From the NCBI GenBank assembly GCA_950106755.1, contig OX467082.1, forward strand, positions 3,410,001-3,474,000: a stretch of DNA of 64,000 nucleotides, given 5' to 3'. Origin of the DNA: Climacium dendroides. Its lineage: Eukaryota > Streptophyta > Bryopsida > Hypnales > Climaciaceae. The notes beneath the pieces are model-generated. The model saw only the letters and a program-made list of their open reading frames with translations, was not told the DNA's origin and ran no database searches. Shown piece by piece: positions 22,820-36,484 of this stretch (positions are counted from its first letter, which is position 1; each line of letters begins with the position of its first letter). The position numbers and the translations under genes were made by a program.

Positions 22820-24010
22820 GTATTACAATAATGGAAGTAAGGCCTTTCCATTCTCTCCCCTTCTTTTAGCCTGTCTTCTCACTAAAGCTTTTCTTTGATT
22901 TTCCTTGCAGATAGGTGGTAGAAAACTACAATAGGTTGTCTTCCAGGTTGGTATTGATTTGTTAGATCTTATAAGAGTATGCGGCTTCTCTCCATATTCT
23001 GCCACCGCTTTGGTAGACCAAACTTCATTGTGTACTTTCTTCGACCTCATTAGACATTGCCTCTTCAACTTAACAAGCTTCTTGTCTCTTTTTTCTACAG
23101 CCTTTGCCTCTTTGTTTTTCTCCACATTTAAGCGCTTTTTCTCTTTGTCCTAGGCAACTTGTTGCTTGTGATTGGTGATTTGCTCCAACGAGTTTAAGTA
23201 GTCTTCTTACGTCATCCACATGGATTTGGAATAGTCAATGTAAGCTTTACCTTCCCTTGTGATTCTCTTTACTGCTAGTAGCATTGTCCTTGGAAGTTGA
23301 AAAAATTCTTGTCCACAAGGTTGTGTTTCTCTGTATAGTTTTCTTCGCTTTCTGCACTTCTTTCCTTTATATTGCCATCATCAATGCCTACATCTACATA
23401 GTGATTACATTGAGGAAGATACTTCTTCATGCATATTCCATCGTCCTCTTGTATCTATAGGTCAGAAGGCTACTTTAAGGGGCTTGAAACAAATTACATC
23501 AAGTGGTTGTAGTACATGTGAGGTATGACGAAGAAAGGTCAATAAATCTACACCACTTAGCATAGTGATTTTTACAACCTCTAATATTTTATAGGAGGCA
23601 TGTCCATCTAGAATGAGAAGATGTCTATAGCTAGGGGATATGTTAGACATCTTTTTCACGTTTCTTATAAAAATGAGTCATCTACTCTTTAAACAATAAA
23701 TGTATCATCCATGCCTTTGCTTGCATGGACATTATTGCGTTTCTTTCTCCTATTTTGTAGAGTCAATTATTATTACAGTGTTTTCCTTTGAATATGAAAA
23801 AGTTTGGTGGTTTCTCTCCCTTTGCATTGATATAGGCTAGAACAGAGCTCTTTGATTAAGAATTAGCATGCGCACATTTCTAACCACTTTTTTTGCTAGA
23901 ACATATCCCCTATTTTTTCCTACTTGGGCACTAAACTCATCATAGTTCCAAACTTGATTAGGTCCTTAGGCATGTTTATCATAGAGATTAGACACAAGCT
24001 ATCATAAAAA
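22820..24010 (-). pseudogene. Decayed pogo-like (DDE_1) transposase
   Basis: On the minus strand near 23945-23820 there is PNQVWNYDEFSAQVGKNRGY, then VLAKKVVRNVRMLILNQRAL, matching the N.DE region of pogo-like transposases. Stops follow, then near 23625-23465 HLLILDGHASYKILEVVKIT and LLTFLRHTSHVLQPLDVICF, the LDGH..H.LQPLD catalytic block. A downstream lysine-rich tail (EKNKEAKAVEKRDKKLVKLK, about 23125 leftward) may be the C-terminus. Several stops and frame changes show it is dead. It sits just outside the right end of the large transposon and is an independent element. Terminal repeats were not found. Confidence 0.7.
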
Positions 24011-25090
24011 ATTCTCACATTCTCTAGACACAAGGGTTTTGCTCAATTGTACTTTAGTGGTTGTGCTAATTTCAAAGAAAGTTTTGGGTATCTATTGAAA
24101 AAACACCTAATCCAACTGCAACTTGGAATCCCATCCTTAAACAATGTGACTCTAGTTTGTGTTAGCTCATGGACTTTGGCTCAAAGTTGTCCCATGTAAA
24201 GTGGATAACCACATTTGGTATTTTGAAAAGGCAATTCACAAAAATTTCAATATCAATACCTAATATTAGGTGCTAAAGTTTTTGTAATCATTGGTTGACA
24301 AATTATAAATTGTAAATTATATAAAATTTAGTACCAATACCTAATATTGGTGCTGAAGTTTTTGTGCAGATTGAAATTTTGTGGAGTGGAGCTCATGACA
24401 TTTTGGATTTTGGAGGATGTGGAAAGCATCTTTTAACACAAAGATATATAAGGTGGTACCTCCAAAATCTCCATAAATTTAGCTACAGGTAATTTGAAGT
24501 CTAAGTAGTCAACAGTGAAAACAAGAGAACAAAGAAATGTATAGAAAAGGAAAAAATGCACAATTAATTTTTTGATTATGACAAATATGAGACCAGAATA
24601 GGAGTACAAAGTTTGAAAGTAGAGTGCTTGAAATAGCTCATAGGCAACCTTCAAAATGAATGGTCACATTTGAAAGCTCCTCCCAAGGTATCAAAAGTAA
24701 AAGAAATAGAATTAAAATTGTATTATTTATATTTCAAAAAATATGCAAGCTCCTAAACCAACAAGTAACTCAAAAGCTTGTTAAAGACTAAATCTTCAAA
24801 TTATGTTAGCTTCAAAGCTTGAATAGGTGTTGTAATAACACTAACGTAATCAAAAGCTGCCCATATCTCACTCATTGGCAAACTTCAATATGTATTTAAA
24901 CCATTTTGGGGCTTATTTTATGATGCGATTTAAGGCATTGCACAAATTTGGGGGTATCTACCATTTTAGTATATCTACATTCAACAATACAAGGTGTGGG
25001 GGTACCCCTCAATTTCAACTTGTGTTTCCAAAAAAATTAGTTGAAAAATGTTTTGAAGTGTAACCCTTTTGAAAATTGCCCAAATTGGTG
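24010..25090. other. AT-rich spacer
   Basis: No gene was recognised. The short repeat ..ACCTAATATTAGGTGC.. near 24258-24273 contains a small palindrome (ACCTAATATTAGGT), recurring as CCTAATATTGGTGC at about 24340. Nothing else stood out. Confidence 0.35.
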
Positions 25091-25094
25091 CTTT

Positions 25095-25540
25095 AAAATC
25101 CTAAAGTATCATTTGTTTATTAGGGGGACAACATGGATTTTGGGTAGTTTCCTATGAAATTAATTTTAGTGAAACTTTTTAAAACCTTCTCACAAGAAGG
25201 AAAAACTTATTAGCTTTCTAAAATGTAATTTTTATTTCAATTGTTGCCCAAGAGCAAAACTTGTACCACAAAAACTAAAGTGAAGCCCTTAATTGAATTT
25301 GGTGATAAAAAAAATCCAAAAAATTTTGAAATAAAATTTTGAAAAATTTGGTTATCATAAAATGTATTTTTGTCAATATGGAAAGCCTTTAATTCATTTC
25401 ATTGGATTTGTGATGTGAAAGTTATGGAACATCTTGTTTTATAGACAATCAAAGCATTTTTTTTGAAAAAATAACATACAAGATTTAGTTTAGAACCTAA
25501 TTTTTATATTTTTTCAAAACAAAAAGTTCCACATGGTTAA
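25095..25540 (+). repeat. Dispersed repeat family A, copy 1
   Basis: Shared blocks in order: GGGGGACAACATGGATTT, TTAGCTTTCTAAAATGTAAT, TTTATTTCAATTGTTGCCCA followed by AGAGCAAAA, then TGGAAAGCCTTTAATTCATT and CATTGGATTTGTGATG. The same series occurs at 38384-39281, 44312-44765 and 63648-64000, all on the + strand. No coding content was recognised. Confidence 0.7.
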
Positions 25541-25989
25541 CTTTGAAAAAAATGAAAAATTGGTTAAATATGAGTTTAATAGGTGGTCAAAGGAAAACAA
25601 AATACCTTCCCATTGTTGCCCCTAGGGGGGAGGACTTCTTGTTCATTTGAATTCTATCAATGTGATTATTTAACTCCTTACAAGGTTGTGATGGTATTCC
25701 AAAATCATCCTTCAAGATTGTAGAATAATGAATGACCCTTTTACCAAGAATAGAAACCAAATGGTGGTGTTTACTCAATAAAAAAATTGAAGCTTTTCAA
25801 CACAATTCCCACCCTTAACACCAAATCCACCAAATGAAGTTGTCATATTGCCAACACTTTGCAATTAGAACTTAGGCCCAAAAGCAAGGATTGCAATTGG
25901 ACGGGGGCAATTTTAGTAGGAAGTCCATTAAGCACCCATTTAAGAGCTAGAATTAATACTTTTGAAGATATTTTTTCAAGCTGATATAC

Positions 25990-26180
25990 TTCTTGAAATA
26001 TTTCAATAAATTTCCCTTGAAAGGCAAATGAAATTGGCAAATAATCCAAGTCATTTCATATTTTTTTGGAACTTTATGGATTCAGTTATGAGTTTTTGAA
26101 GTTGAAACACATTGATCACTAAAAGTATCCACCTCCTGAAATGTACTATACGCTATCATCAACAATGATAAAGCAAAATG
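25990..26180. repeat. Second copy of the 2.8-3.0 kb dispersed repeat
   Basis: This resembles 2820-3000: an AAAGGCAAATGAAATTGG-like block, TTTTTGAAGTTGAAA, CACCTCCTGAAATGTACTAT and ACAAATAGTGTA in the same order. It lies about 450 bases downstream of the gamma-COP stop codon. Confidence 0.5.
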
Positions 26181-26637
26181 TACAAATAGTGTACCGAGCG
26201 CCTTGTGGACCTCCTTACCTTGCGGGCATACCTCACCAGTTTGGGTTTCAATCCGCGGATTTCAAGATAAATATAAAGCTTTGGCAACCCCCCAATATAC
26301 ACGTCTCCACCAGTCTCAAAATATAAGTCATTGGCCCCAGTTTCAAATAAGCACAGCTGCCAAAGAGCAAGAAAAATGATAATATAATTTGAGCAAGACA
26401 CAGTCATGTACCACTGCTGTGAATCAACATACCTAGAGTTTCAAATTGTGATCCTATCTAGTCTAAAGAACTGAAGCATTGAGCTATCCTCAACGGATTA
26501 TCAGACATGATGAATGGTTGCTATACATATACTGTAGGTCTTCAGCTTGTGCAAAAATTCAAGTGTTTCAACATGTTGAACTTCGCCTCCCTAATATGAA
26601 CCAAGAAAGACTGAAATTCAAAACAATTAACATGTCA

Positions 26638-29600
26638 CTAAGCATTGATTATCTCGTGAATGATATCACTGATTGCTGGATCCTCTGACCGGACAGCCAG
26701 CTTCATGGCAACCTGCTTTTGTGAGTCTATGCCCACTGACAAGCGTACCAGCACCTGGACATCACCAAGGAATCTGCCAGCTAATAAGCAGGTGTGGGAT
26801 CTTGCATTGCCGGGCACGACATCTGTGGCCTGCATACCAAGATATATATTTCCAGTCTTCAGTGTCAAATTAACCCAGATGTACCAAAATGTAACTATCA
26901 ATTCAAAGGCATAGTAGATAAGTCACATCTAGTCAAAGGATGACCCACGGTACACCTACCTCGCAAGGTTGCATCCCAAGTATGGTAGTCACGGCCTGAA
27001 CAGCCTCTTGTAGATTCTCCCTTGCTCCAAGGCTGTACTCGTCAACACGCTCTAACTCCGAGTCCAAGGTATCCCAAGCATTTCTGAAGTTTGATACTGG
27101 AGTCTTCAGAATGTAATCTGCGGCTGTCACCTCCACTTCCTCCAGTTGATACTCATCTTCGTACCCGTCTTCATCAGCCTCACCAGTACTCGTATCCACC
27201 TGATTCAAGTATAAGCTCATGTATAAGCCCAGTAAACCATTCTCATGTTGGCATTAATCCATTCTCATGTTAGTATAAGGCTCGATAAGGATGGACAAAA
27301 ATGCATTCGGGAAATGCCAAGGATGCAATTTGTACCTCTTTCACAAAGAATCTCAATGTGTTGGAAAACTTCCCGATTGAACACTCTCCATCTGGTTTTT
27401 CAAATGCCACGAAAGCCTGACCAGGTGCCCCATATGGCATGGAAGCTAGCGGTTTTGTGGTAATCTGCTTAAAATCTTCACCTTCTATACTTTCCATAAT
27501 CACATTCACCTGCAAAGATATAAGGGCCCTAGCTTCAACATCCCATTTTGAGACATAAAACTCAGTGACACAAAGTTTACAATAAGAGCATGTAAATTAG
27601 CAATTACATGCGATTCTTGGTACACAAGAACTTCCTATGATACAACATCCAAATGTACTCAATTTAAATCATCCAATTAAACTATTACGAAGAGAAAATT
27701 AGGTTCTTACGTTCTCAAGGAGCTGCTCTGCGATTGTGTTTGTGCAGTTGAATTGAAAGACAATGTGGGAAGGATATATATGCTTCACCACATTCACAGC
27801 ATACTCGGTCTCTGCTTCTGTAAGCTCAACAACAGCCGATGACTGCACATATCCATGAAACACTTAGGAAAGGCACGTTCTGTTGCACTGAACAATGTAA
27901 TGAAGCCAAAAGTCAAGAACACACAGCCAGATTTATCTTCTTGGTTTCAAGTAATGCAAACAGAATGCAGCACGTCTGTCTTACAATCAGCAAATTGCAG
28001 AATAATCTCTGTAACCACAAGCAACCTACGCATCTTGACACAGAAGATACAAAGCTCAATTGAATGATGACATACTCAAGTCTTCACTAAACAACAGACT
28101 TATATTCACCAGAAGCGAACAAACAATATGTATTCATTCTGAGTTCAGCAATTTAGCATCCACAACACACCTTGAACAGTTTTCCAAAGCCCGCAAACTG
28201 AGGTATGGTATTCAGCAGTCTCTCATACGCCTCAAATGTAATTGCAGTTCCACCATCAGCCGCAGCTTTTTGGCTAGCATCCTTGGCAGCCTTCTTCTCC
28301 TTATTGGTGGGAGCCTTCTTCTCCACCTGAAATTGTGGCTTCAAATCTCTTGGAACTGCTGCGAGGTCAAAAGGTCGATCACTTGATTCCTGTAAACAGT
28401 TTTCAAGTCAACCAGAAAGCTCCAAACAATATCTTCGCTCAAAATTAAGAAGCTATCACTGACTTTTGAGACACGAAACCCCAAAAGTTATAAAACACAT
28501 AATGTGGAAATTTCAGAACTACAACTAATTGGGGAAACCACTCACGTAGGATTGCAGGCTTGCCTCCAAATTCTCCAAAGGAACATCCAAACCCTCGAAC
28601 ATGACCTTCTGTGCATCATCACTAGATGCAGCCTCTGGACCATCTCCAAGAAGGTTCAGATAAAGAGTTGCTCTGTCCCTCACCTGTTGCACAAGTCCAT
28701 CACCCCCATCAGGCACAAATTATTCTCCATTGATTAACACTGCCACAAGGTTTCACATATGCCAGAGCTGATTTTAAACTATCACATATCATCTTGCTGA
28801 AATAACTTCACTGGATAAAACTACCGTCTAACAACGAAAAATTGCACAGCGGATTTATCATATAATGGAACACACACTTGAACTTCTAACATACTCTTGG
28901 AACATGATTGACGTGGTAGAAGGATTTCTCATTCAAGTGCTTTCTTTTAAGGTGATGAATAATGCTTGATGAGATAATAATGGGTACAGGTATTATTCAC
29001 AATTAAACTGTGCACGGCATTCTGTAACAGTCAATTCAAAGAAAATTTCTATTTCACAATCTGAGTAATACAAATACAGGACAGAGGATGTCAAAAAGGG
29101 TGAATCCATTACCTCATCATCGTTATCATACAGGCAGCGGCGCAACAGTATTAGAATCCTGGGTCTCAAGTTCGCAACTACTACTCCGAACTTTGCAAGC
29201 GCACTCACAGCACTTGCGCGCACTGTGGCATTCTCTAGAATAACACGATTGTACACGTAACGGATATACTTGCTAGGGTCTGACGTCTTGGGACCCTCAT
29301 TCCCAAGAAGGTGAAGTATCTGCACGCTCAAAAAGCAGCAATTACACAGCAATCATTTCGAGGTTGCACTGTAGCAGTAGTGTTTGATAACAAGCAGACT
29401 GTTTTTGTAACAGAAATGGTGACAATCCGAAAATAACAATAAGATATGCAAACCTGAGTAGAGAGGTAGGTGAATTCGCAGTCTTCAATGAACTCACAGA
29501 GGTGTGAGAGACCACTTTCCTTGGCATCAGGAATCTCACGAATGAGGATAAGGATAGAGTCCACAATTGCCTTCTTATAGTCAAAACCTCCCTCCTCTCT

Positions 29601-32600
29601 CAATATGTTGCTTAAGAAATTCATCCTGTCAAGAGTGAACAAGAATTATCAAGTATTTATAAGAATGGTCACGAATTTCTACTATTACAAAACACAGTAC
29701 CGCAAAATTGTATGCCCCAAACAAGGTACCAGTACTGTCAAGTCATCCTTCACAGTGGTCACCTTCAAAAGCTATCTACTTCACACGAAAATGCTAAGAT
29801 CAGAGAACTCACAATGCACGGTACTTTTGAGGAAACTTGAGGCACAAAGACCGGATGGCTTCCACCACCACAATCTTAAATTCGTCGGCGATGTCAGACA
29901 TGAAATTCGTGATTTGCTTCATCAGCCGATCAACACTGGATTCATTGCCGGTCTTCAGTAGGGTAGTGATGGCAAGAGTGGCAATGCTGCGATTTTGATC
30001 AGAGATGAGACTTTCCATATCAATGTTGCAGCTAGTGACTGCCAGAGGATGGGTCATTGCAACCTGCAAAAAAGTAGTCCAGTTGCAAAATCAGCATCAG
30101 TAGGAGTTCATACCCAAAGAAATCCTTCGAAAGAAGAGAAGTTCATGAAAGGGAAGATGAACCATCATAACACAGATCGACCAATTCCAAGATCGCCAGT
30201 CTTTAGAGTTACCTTATTGAGGGTTCGTACAGCTGCAAAGCGCAAAACTGGTTTCGATGAGCTCAGGAACAATTGCAATACAGTGATGGCTGCAGTGAGC
30301 TCCCTCGGAGTCACTCCTCTTAATTCTGTCACAGCCCTAGCAGCCTCAAAAATCACCATCTCGTTCTTATGCCTCAAACAGCTCTCCAGATAGTCAAAAA
30401 AGGGTCGATCTCCAGTCTGAGCATTCGGGCTTGACTCTTCAATAACCTGAATATCAAATTTTCAAGCAGAGCAGCGTTTTATCGATCAAGCACAATATTG
30501 AGCATAAATTACGTCATGCAGAACACGAGACCTTACAACATCATCCCAATTGGTGCTTAAGGAGATTTTGAACCACGTGCTAGCTCAAGGTGGATGGGGA
30601 CAGAAATATCAAATACTTCACGCACACTGCGTAAATCATATACGCGTTTTAGGAATCTACCTGACATGTGTACCGGATGAGCAGACACTGAGCCAATGGT
30701 GATCGCACGGTGCCCCTAGTCAGACTAGTCACCAACTTGCTTACAGCTAATCTGTCGTTTTGACGAATCTGCCAAAAGACGGCATAGTAAGATAACATGC
30801 AGAAATAATAGACTCACAAACATGTATGACGACGACTATAAGACACTCCGGAGGAGCAGACTACGACAAGAAACCAAGCATATATCTGCCTCCATTCCTT
30901 AAAATACATCCTCATCTCTCTAAACATTTAATTGATAGTAACATAAACCCACGCTAAAGCGAACAGAAAAATAAGACTGGATGCACGGCTTGCTTCAAGG
31001 TAGAATGAGGAGTTCAGACCTGATGGAGCAAGGCCAAAGCGTGAAACTGGACTAGTGGTGCCTTGGATTGCATGGCCTCCTGTACTTCGTTGCTCCATCG
31101 CTTTACAATTTCAGGATTGCTCTACAATTCTCAAAGTCAACAAAAAAAAATCAGAAAACGAAGCACGCCCGTCAAAACATCACCTTCCATGAAAACACAT
31201 AACTAATGGTATTTTACTGACTACGCGCACAATTCTGGAACGATCAAATACGAGGAATTGATGTCTTTCTTGGGACACTATCCAAAACCCTTCTACATAC
31301 CTGAAGCAGGTGGATACCGCTGACAAGTGCGGCACTCGACACTACGGGATTTTTGTCCACCACTGCCTGCTTAAGATACCGCTCAATCTGACCCAAAAGT
31401 CCACCATCGGTAATCCTGCATAGTACCCTAATGGCATTGGCGCGATACAAGTCTGTCTTGCTGTTCATATCCTTCATCAATGAGCTAGTCACAATGATGA
31501 CCTGACACAGCAAACATCCACACGACAACCAGAGCAAGAGTCTTCAATTGGATACTATAATCCCAAGTTAAATCAAACCAAGCCAGAGATGTGAGTCTCT
31601 TTAATGACAGGCGAGTAATCAATCCAAAAAATCAAAGAAACTTTTCTTAACGACCACCCAACATTCGATAACAGTAGAAACCCTCACGACGGCGAACTTT
31701 ATCAAGAAAAAAAACTTCCAAGAAAAGAAATTGATGGTGTAGTGCAGGAGCTTTTGCTCGTGGCCAAATTACGCGTCTCATTGACCACCATTTTTTTTCC
31801 AAAGACATGGACAATGCTCGAAAGGTCTACAATAAACTGGTAAGTCGAAGTAACAAGACGCGACTAGTGCTAGAGCGCTTTCATAACGCGGGCTCGATGC
31901 CTGCACTTTCTCGTTGAAGCTTGAAGTTCAAATGCCCAGAACGAGAGTGAAGCTCAGAGACAGCGGAGCCACTTAAGGAAGTTACCTCATCGCTTGATGG
32001 ACAGATCTCTTTGATCATCAAATACACCATACGCCTCAACCCAATGTCCTTGGATTGAAAGAGCTTTGTGACAGCAAAGAAGACATCTGTGGCCTCTTTC
32101 TGCTCATAGACATCCCACCAATGACTCAGTATGTACCATATGCCTCAGTCGTGCCTTTCAGCATCCCTAATTTAGCATTATTGCAATGACGTGCATTTTG
32201 TTCTGAGATCAATGCAGAAGCCAAGAAACTCAATGCCTGAAAACCTAAAACCAAAAATGTCCATAAGATCCGAACCTTTGTGAAAGTTTCGCCCTGGTTT
32301 ATCAAGTACAGAAGCTTCGTGATGACCTGCTCCACATCCATTCCCATTTCCAAATGAACACAAAAAAGAAAAAAGCTGGATTCAATGCCAAATCGATACG
32401 TATCTCCAAAAATTCCAACAATCGCAATCCCCATAAGCATACCCTAAATCGAGCAAAGGAGCTACTATCCCTACCTGTGCACACCGGCGGGCATCCAGCT
32501 GCGGATCATTGAACACACGCGCTTCCTGCAGCACGGCGCTCTTCTCAATGCCGTAAAACGGAGAGTACTCAGCTGCAACAGGACAATAACACCACCCAAT

Positions 32601-32743
32601 TCAGAACTTCAATCACACAACAGACTCCCAGTCAGATCTTACTCGACAATGCATAGATTTCGATGATTCCGAAATCGGTTTCGAAACTTACAATCATCGT
32701 CGCGGTCGTCGTCCTTCTTGAGAGCGGGCTGCACGAGCGCCAT
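26638..32743 (-). CDS. Coatomer subunit gamma (gamma-COP), 17 exons
   Basis: Gamma-COP is the large adaptor-like subunit of the COPI coat, which mediates Golgi-to-ER and intra-Golgi vesicle traffic in the cytosol. Exons: 32743-32692, 32572-32475, 32326-32276, 32099-31986, 31501-31301, 31121-31020, 30768-30661, 30446-30213, 30063-29813, 29625-29454, 29319-29113, 28683-28546, 28389-28171, 27842-27711, 27509-27336, 27199-26960 and 26829-26638. They sum to 894 codons plus stop, close to plant homologues. The N-terminal half is the adaptin-like helical solenoid ([57 protein letters not shown]). A charged Ala/Lys hinge ([20 protein letters not shown]) precedes the gamma-COP appendage domain ([20 protein letters not shown] to the C-terminus EIINA). 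The start [17 protein letters not shown] is the only in-frame Met and matches the family. The gene appears intact. Confidence 0.95.
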
Positions 32744-33000
32744 GGCGATGGCGAAGGTGAGAGATCGCTGCTCTGCAATGGGAACTGCTCTTCCAAGACG
32801 AGGAAGAAGGGACGAGGGCCGAACAGGTCAAGGGAGACGAGCCTGCTGATTGATCAAAGGATGGATGAATATTGGCTCCCCAATACTGGATGATATTCGT
32901 TTGGCCGAGCGTTGGAATTGGACGTTGAAGGGCCCAATCATTTGGTCTTGGTTAACTGACCCTTTTCGTGGCCAGGGAACTGACCCCTAATTGCCCCGTG
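32744..33000 (-). promoter_or_regulatory. 5' leader/promoter region of gamma-COP
   Basis: About 150 bases upstream of the start are markedly more GC-rich than the flanking spacer, fitting a 5' UTR. No TATA-like or specific regulatory motif could be assigned with confidence. Confidence 0.35.
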
Positions 33001-35800
33001 TTTTTATCCATGGAGAAAACACTGAATTTTTAAAATTTTCCATGCATGATAAAATTTGCAAATTTTGAATTCATATTTGCAATAAGTGGCCCTGAATTGG
33101 ATGGGGATGGGGAGGTGAGAAAATATCAAATTTACATGGTATAAAATAGGGGGCAATTTTTACATTTTCCCTTTGTTGGGCAATAAGGGGGTCAATCCTC
33201 CCTAGCCTTGTTCTGGTCCTTTGTAAAGACCATGATAGCAATTAGGATTTTATTTTTTAAATTAACATCTATTTCCTTCAATTCTCATATTGAATTGGTT
33301 TCTCTATTTTTTTTACTCTAAATAGGAATATTACAGATTTTTTCACTAGTTTTATTTCAAATGTTTTCAAATTGTAACCAATTTTTATTCCAATTCCATT
33401 GGTTGGCAATGACAACTAACTGGCGGTTCTTCCCAAACATTGATGATGGATGAGCTAAAAAATCACATGAACAAATGGTTTAAAAGCATAAGGCAAGTGT
33501 AATTACAATTTTAGCTTAAAGTATTGAATTAGGCAATTGATGGAGGGTTGTTGAGGGTACCCAAAAAATGTTGGTAGGGTATTCCATATTGAACAAACAA
33601 GCATCTACTTGTATAATGCACATTCATGTCACCTAAATTGAGTCTACATTTACAAAAAGTTGCTACATAGTGTGCTTAAAATTGTTACATGTGATTCCTA
33701 TTAGTTGACTAAAAGCAATTGAACTATCGCTTATTACTACAACTCACAAGGTTAGCAACTTTAGCATTCTTTAGAGCATCAATGCAACACTCAAATGACT
33801 TGCAAAATATATTTTTATTTTTTATTTAATGTAAAATTAAAACTTGAAAATACTATCATTAGAAGTGCATCAAAAATTACATAGAACACACAAGAATATT
33901 CAAATGTGACCTTTGGACAACTAAAATGGAATCCCTTAAAAACAAGATGTGTAGGGTCCTTTGTTTGGAACACAACCACATTGCCACCCCCTTCATCATT
34001 TGCTCTCACCATCCCTGTCTTCATGTGCATATCCTTCACATGCATTTGTCTTCTCACTTAAGTTTATTCTTTGCCTATAACTCCATTCCTAGTGTTGATG
34101 ATCCATTGCTAATGGTAAAAATCACCTTTCTCTCCCCTTTTTTCTCAATTTAGAATTTGTGCATTGGTAAGTAAACTAACTTTATCCATAGGTTTTTGAC
34201 CTTACTAAACCACAAGCTTAAGGCCTTTTTCAAGTGCAAGTTCAAGTCATCCTTGGTCTTTCCCTCATTTATTTTTTTATACATTGCATGGATTTGATGG
34301 TATCTTGCACACCTTGGCCTATTGCAACAAGCTTGCCTTTGCACCACTTCTCTTTGTCCATGATCCTCAAACATGGGCCAATTTATCCTCTTGCCAGATT
34401 GCCCTTCATGCCACTAGCGGGGCCACTAGTGTATGCTTGCTACTTCATTTTTTTTCTATGTCTTTTATTCGTCATCTCGTAATCATTTGTATGACTCATG
34501 AATGACTCATTATGTTTACACATATGCAATGGTGCAAACATTGCGGCCCATAGTCATATACATATACATAGTAGTACACTAAAAATTATATTTTGTATCA
34601 TCATACTAACTTCATACTCAATGCTATAATTTTTTATGAAAGATGTATATTTTTACCAAGAGCATAGATATAAATACTATTCAAAGAGGAAGATCTCTAT
34701 AAACCTAGTTGGCTAAAATATTTATTAAAAAATTAATAGCAAATTAAAATCAATTTAAATATCATTCCCTTTTTTCCACTTTATATTTTCACTTTTTTGT
34801 CCTATAAGTATGTAGTAAATACTAAAAATTATTAAAATATTTATATCCTTATGGGATGATTACAATTTGTACACTCAAGTTCACTAATCAAATTAAAGTA
34901 GATTGTTGTAAAATCAACTTGATCCAATTCCATCAACATCTAGGAGAACATGTCATTGTAGAATATGTCAATATAAGACTATTAAAAAAATGTATAGTAG
35001 GATACTCTAATAATAACACAATTAAAAAATTTATAGATTGGTGTTTTGTAACTAATTTGCAATCATTATATTTTGACAAAATTGGGTCCACAATTGGTTT
35101 AATTTTATAGCAACTCTTCGATCATTGGAGTTACACAACAAAAAATATAGAGGTTTTGAGTTGAAAATCAATTGGTGGATTTGGTACCCAATTTTGTCTT
35201 ATGAATTTTTTCATCTTTAATAAACGAGTGTCATTGATCATTCAAAGGAATGAATCTAAACTAATTTTGCTTCTATAAACTCAAATGGCTTCAATCACAT
35301 TGAGCATCAAAGTAGTGGAACTCAAGAAATATACTTGAAGTTGAAAGATGTAAACATGAATAAAACTTAAATTCTCACATGTGAAGACCAATTTTTAGTT
35401 TTAAAAAAGTTGGCATCTTCCAACCTTCATATTTCTTATTCCATAACTTCAGTACCTCATTTGATTGAAGATTTGAGTTTGTATGAGCATGATGGGTCTA
35501 GTATTCTATTTGATTCCATTGAATTATCAATTGTACTTATTTCTTAAAGGCGAGAGAAAAAACACAAGATGAAAAAATGGATAAATTGATTTTCATCTTT
35601 AAGCTACTTTAATTATTTCTATACATTGCCTTAAATGATTGGTTTGATTGAAGATTTGGATTTATAGAAGTGTAACTATCTAATGATGAAATAAATATGC
35701 CATTAAACATACACACCTTTTTAATAGAATTTGGAAGTTAAAACACAAGATTAAACTTCACCTTAATAAAAACTTTTAGAGTAACTCTATTCTAATAAGT
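33000..35800. other. AT-rich spacer
   Basis: I recognised no protein family or RNA gene on either strand. Open frames at 33926-34505 have no recognisable domain and the base composition is noncoding-like. Confidence 0.35.
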
Positions 35801-35801
35801 A

Positions 35802-36484
35802 TCATACTACTAAAATCATGAGTCCCTCCGTAATATCATAAATGCTACCATTAATACTAGGGGCTTGTACTTGCTATGCTACGCATTCATTGTATCACAT
35901 ATTAGTAAAAATTTGATATATTTGAATAGAATGCATGATAATGATTTCAATAAGTCTTTAAAATAATTATTTTAATTATTTTATAAAAATATTTTCAATC
36001 ATGCATACATAGAAATCATATTTTCACACAATGTGATATTACTGAAATAGAGTAGCAGTTCACAATCACCTTTGTAATATCACATTTTGCAAAGGATGAT
36101 ATTATAGAAATAATATAGTCGTTGCAATTGAGGTGATATTAAAGAGGATTAATATGGTGATATTATAAAGGTAGCAATTCCATTGGTTTTCTTGGCTTTA
36201 TATTTCTTTTGCATTTCTATAATTTTGTGTTTTTGTGAGCTTTGAGCTTCTGATTTCAATTTTCTATTGCTACTACCAAATGATTTGAGAAATTTATTAG
36301 ATTGAATCGATTTAGGATTTCACCACAATTAAATTGTTCACAAAGCTTTTGAGATTTACAATTTTTTCCTTTAAATTCTTTTATTTGGATTGCCATTGTT
36401 TGTAACAATTGAGTCAAATTTCTAATGCATTCTAATGTATGTATATATTTTGTCATATTCATCATTGCATGTATTTCATTCATT
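35802..36484 (-). repeat. Repeat family B, copy R1 (truncated)
   Basis: On the minus strand this is the 3' three quarters of the unit seen at 45659-48438. It includes the motif GCTATGCTACGCATTCAT near 35873-35890, several GTGATATTA..TAATATCAC hairpin pieces, and a 75-codon open stretch (36483-36256). That stretch begins MNEIHAMMNMTKYIHTLECI. It ends abruptly where copy R2 starts. Confidence 0.75.

Noticed and set aside
28993..30393. Plus-strand ORFs opposite gamma-COP exons (for example 29605-29961, 29995-30393)
   Set aside because: They span exon-intron boundaries of the well-supported minus-strand gene and have no family resemblance.
33926..34505. Overlapping plus-strand ORFs in the spacer upstream of gamma-COP
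   Set aside because: Hydrophobic, Cys-rich chance-like translations without domain, start context or repeats.
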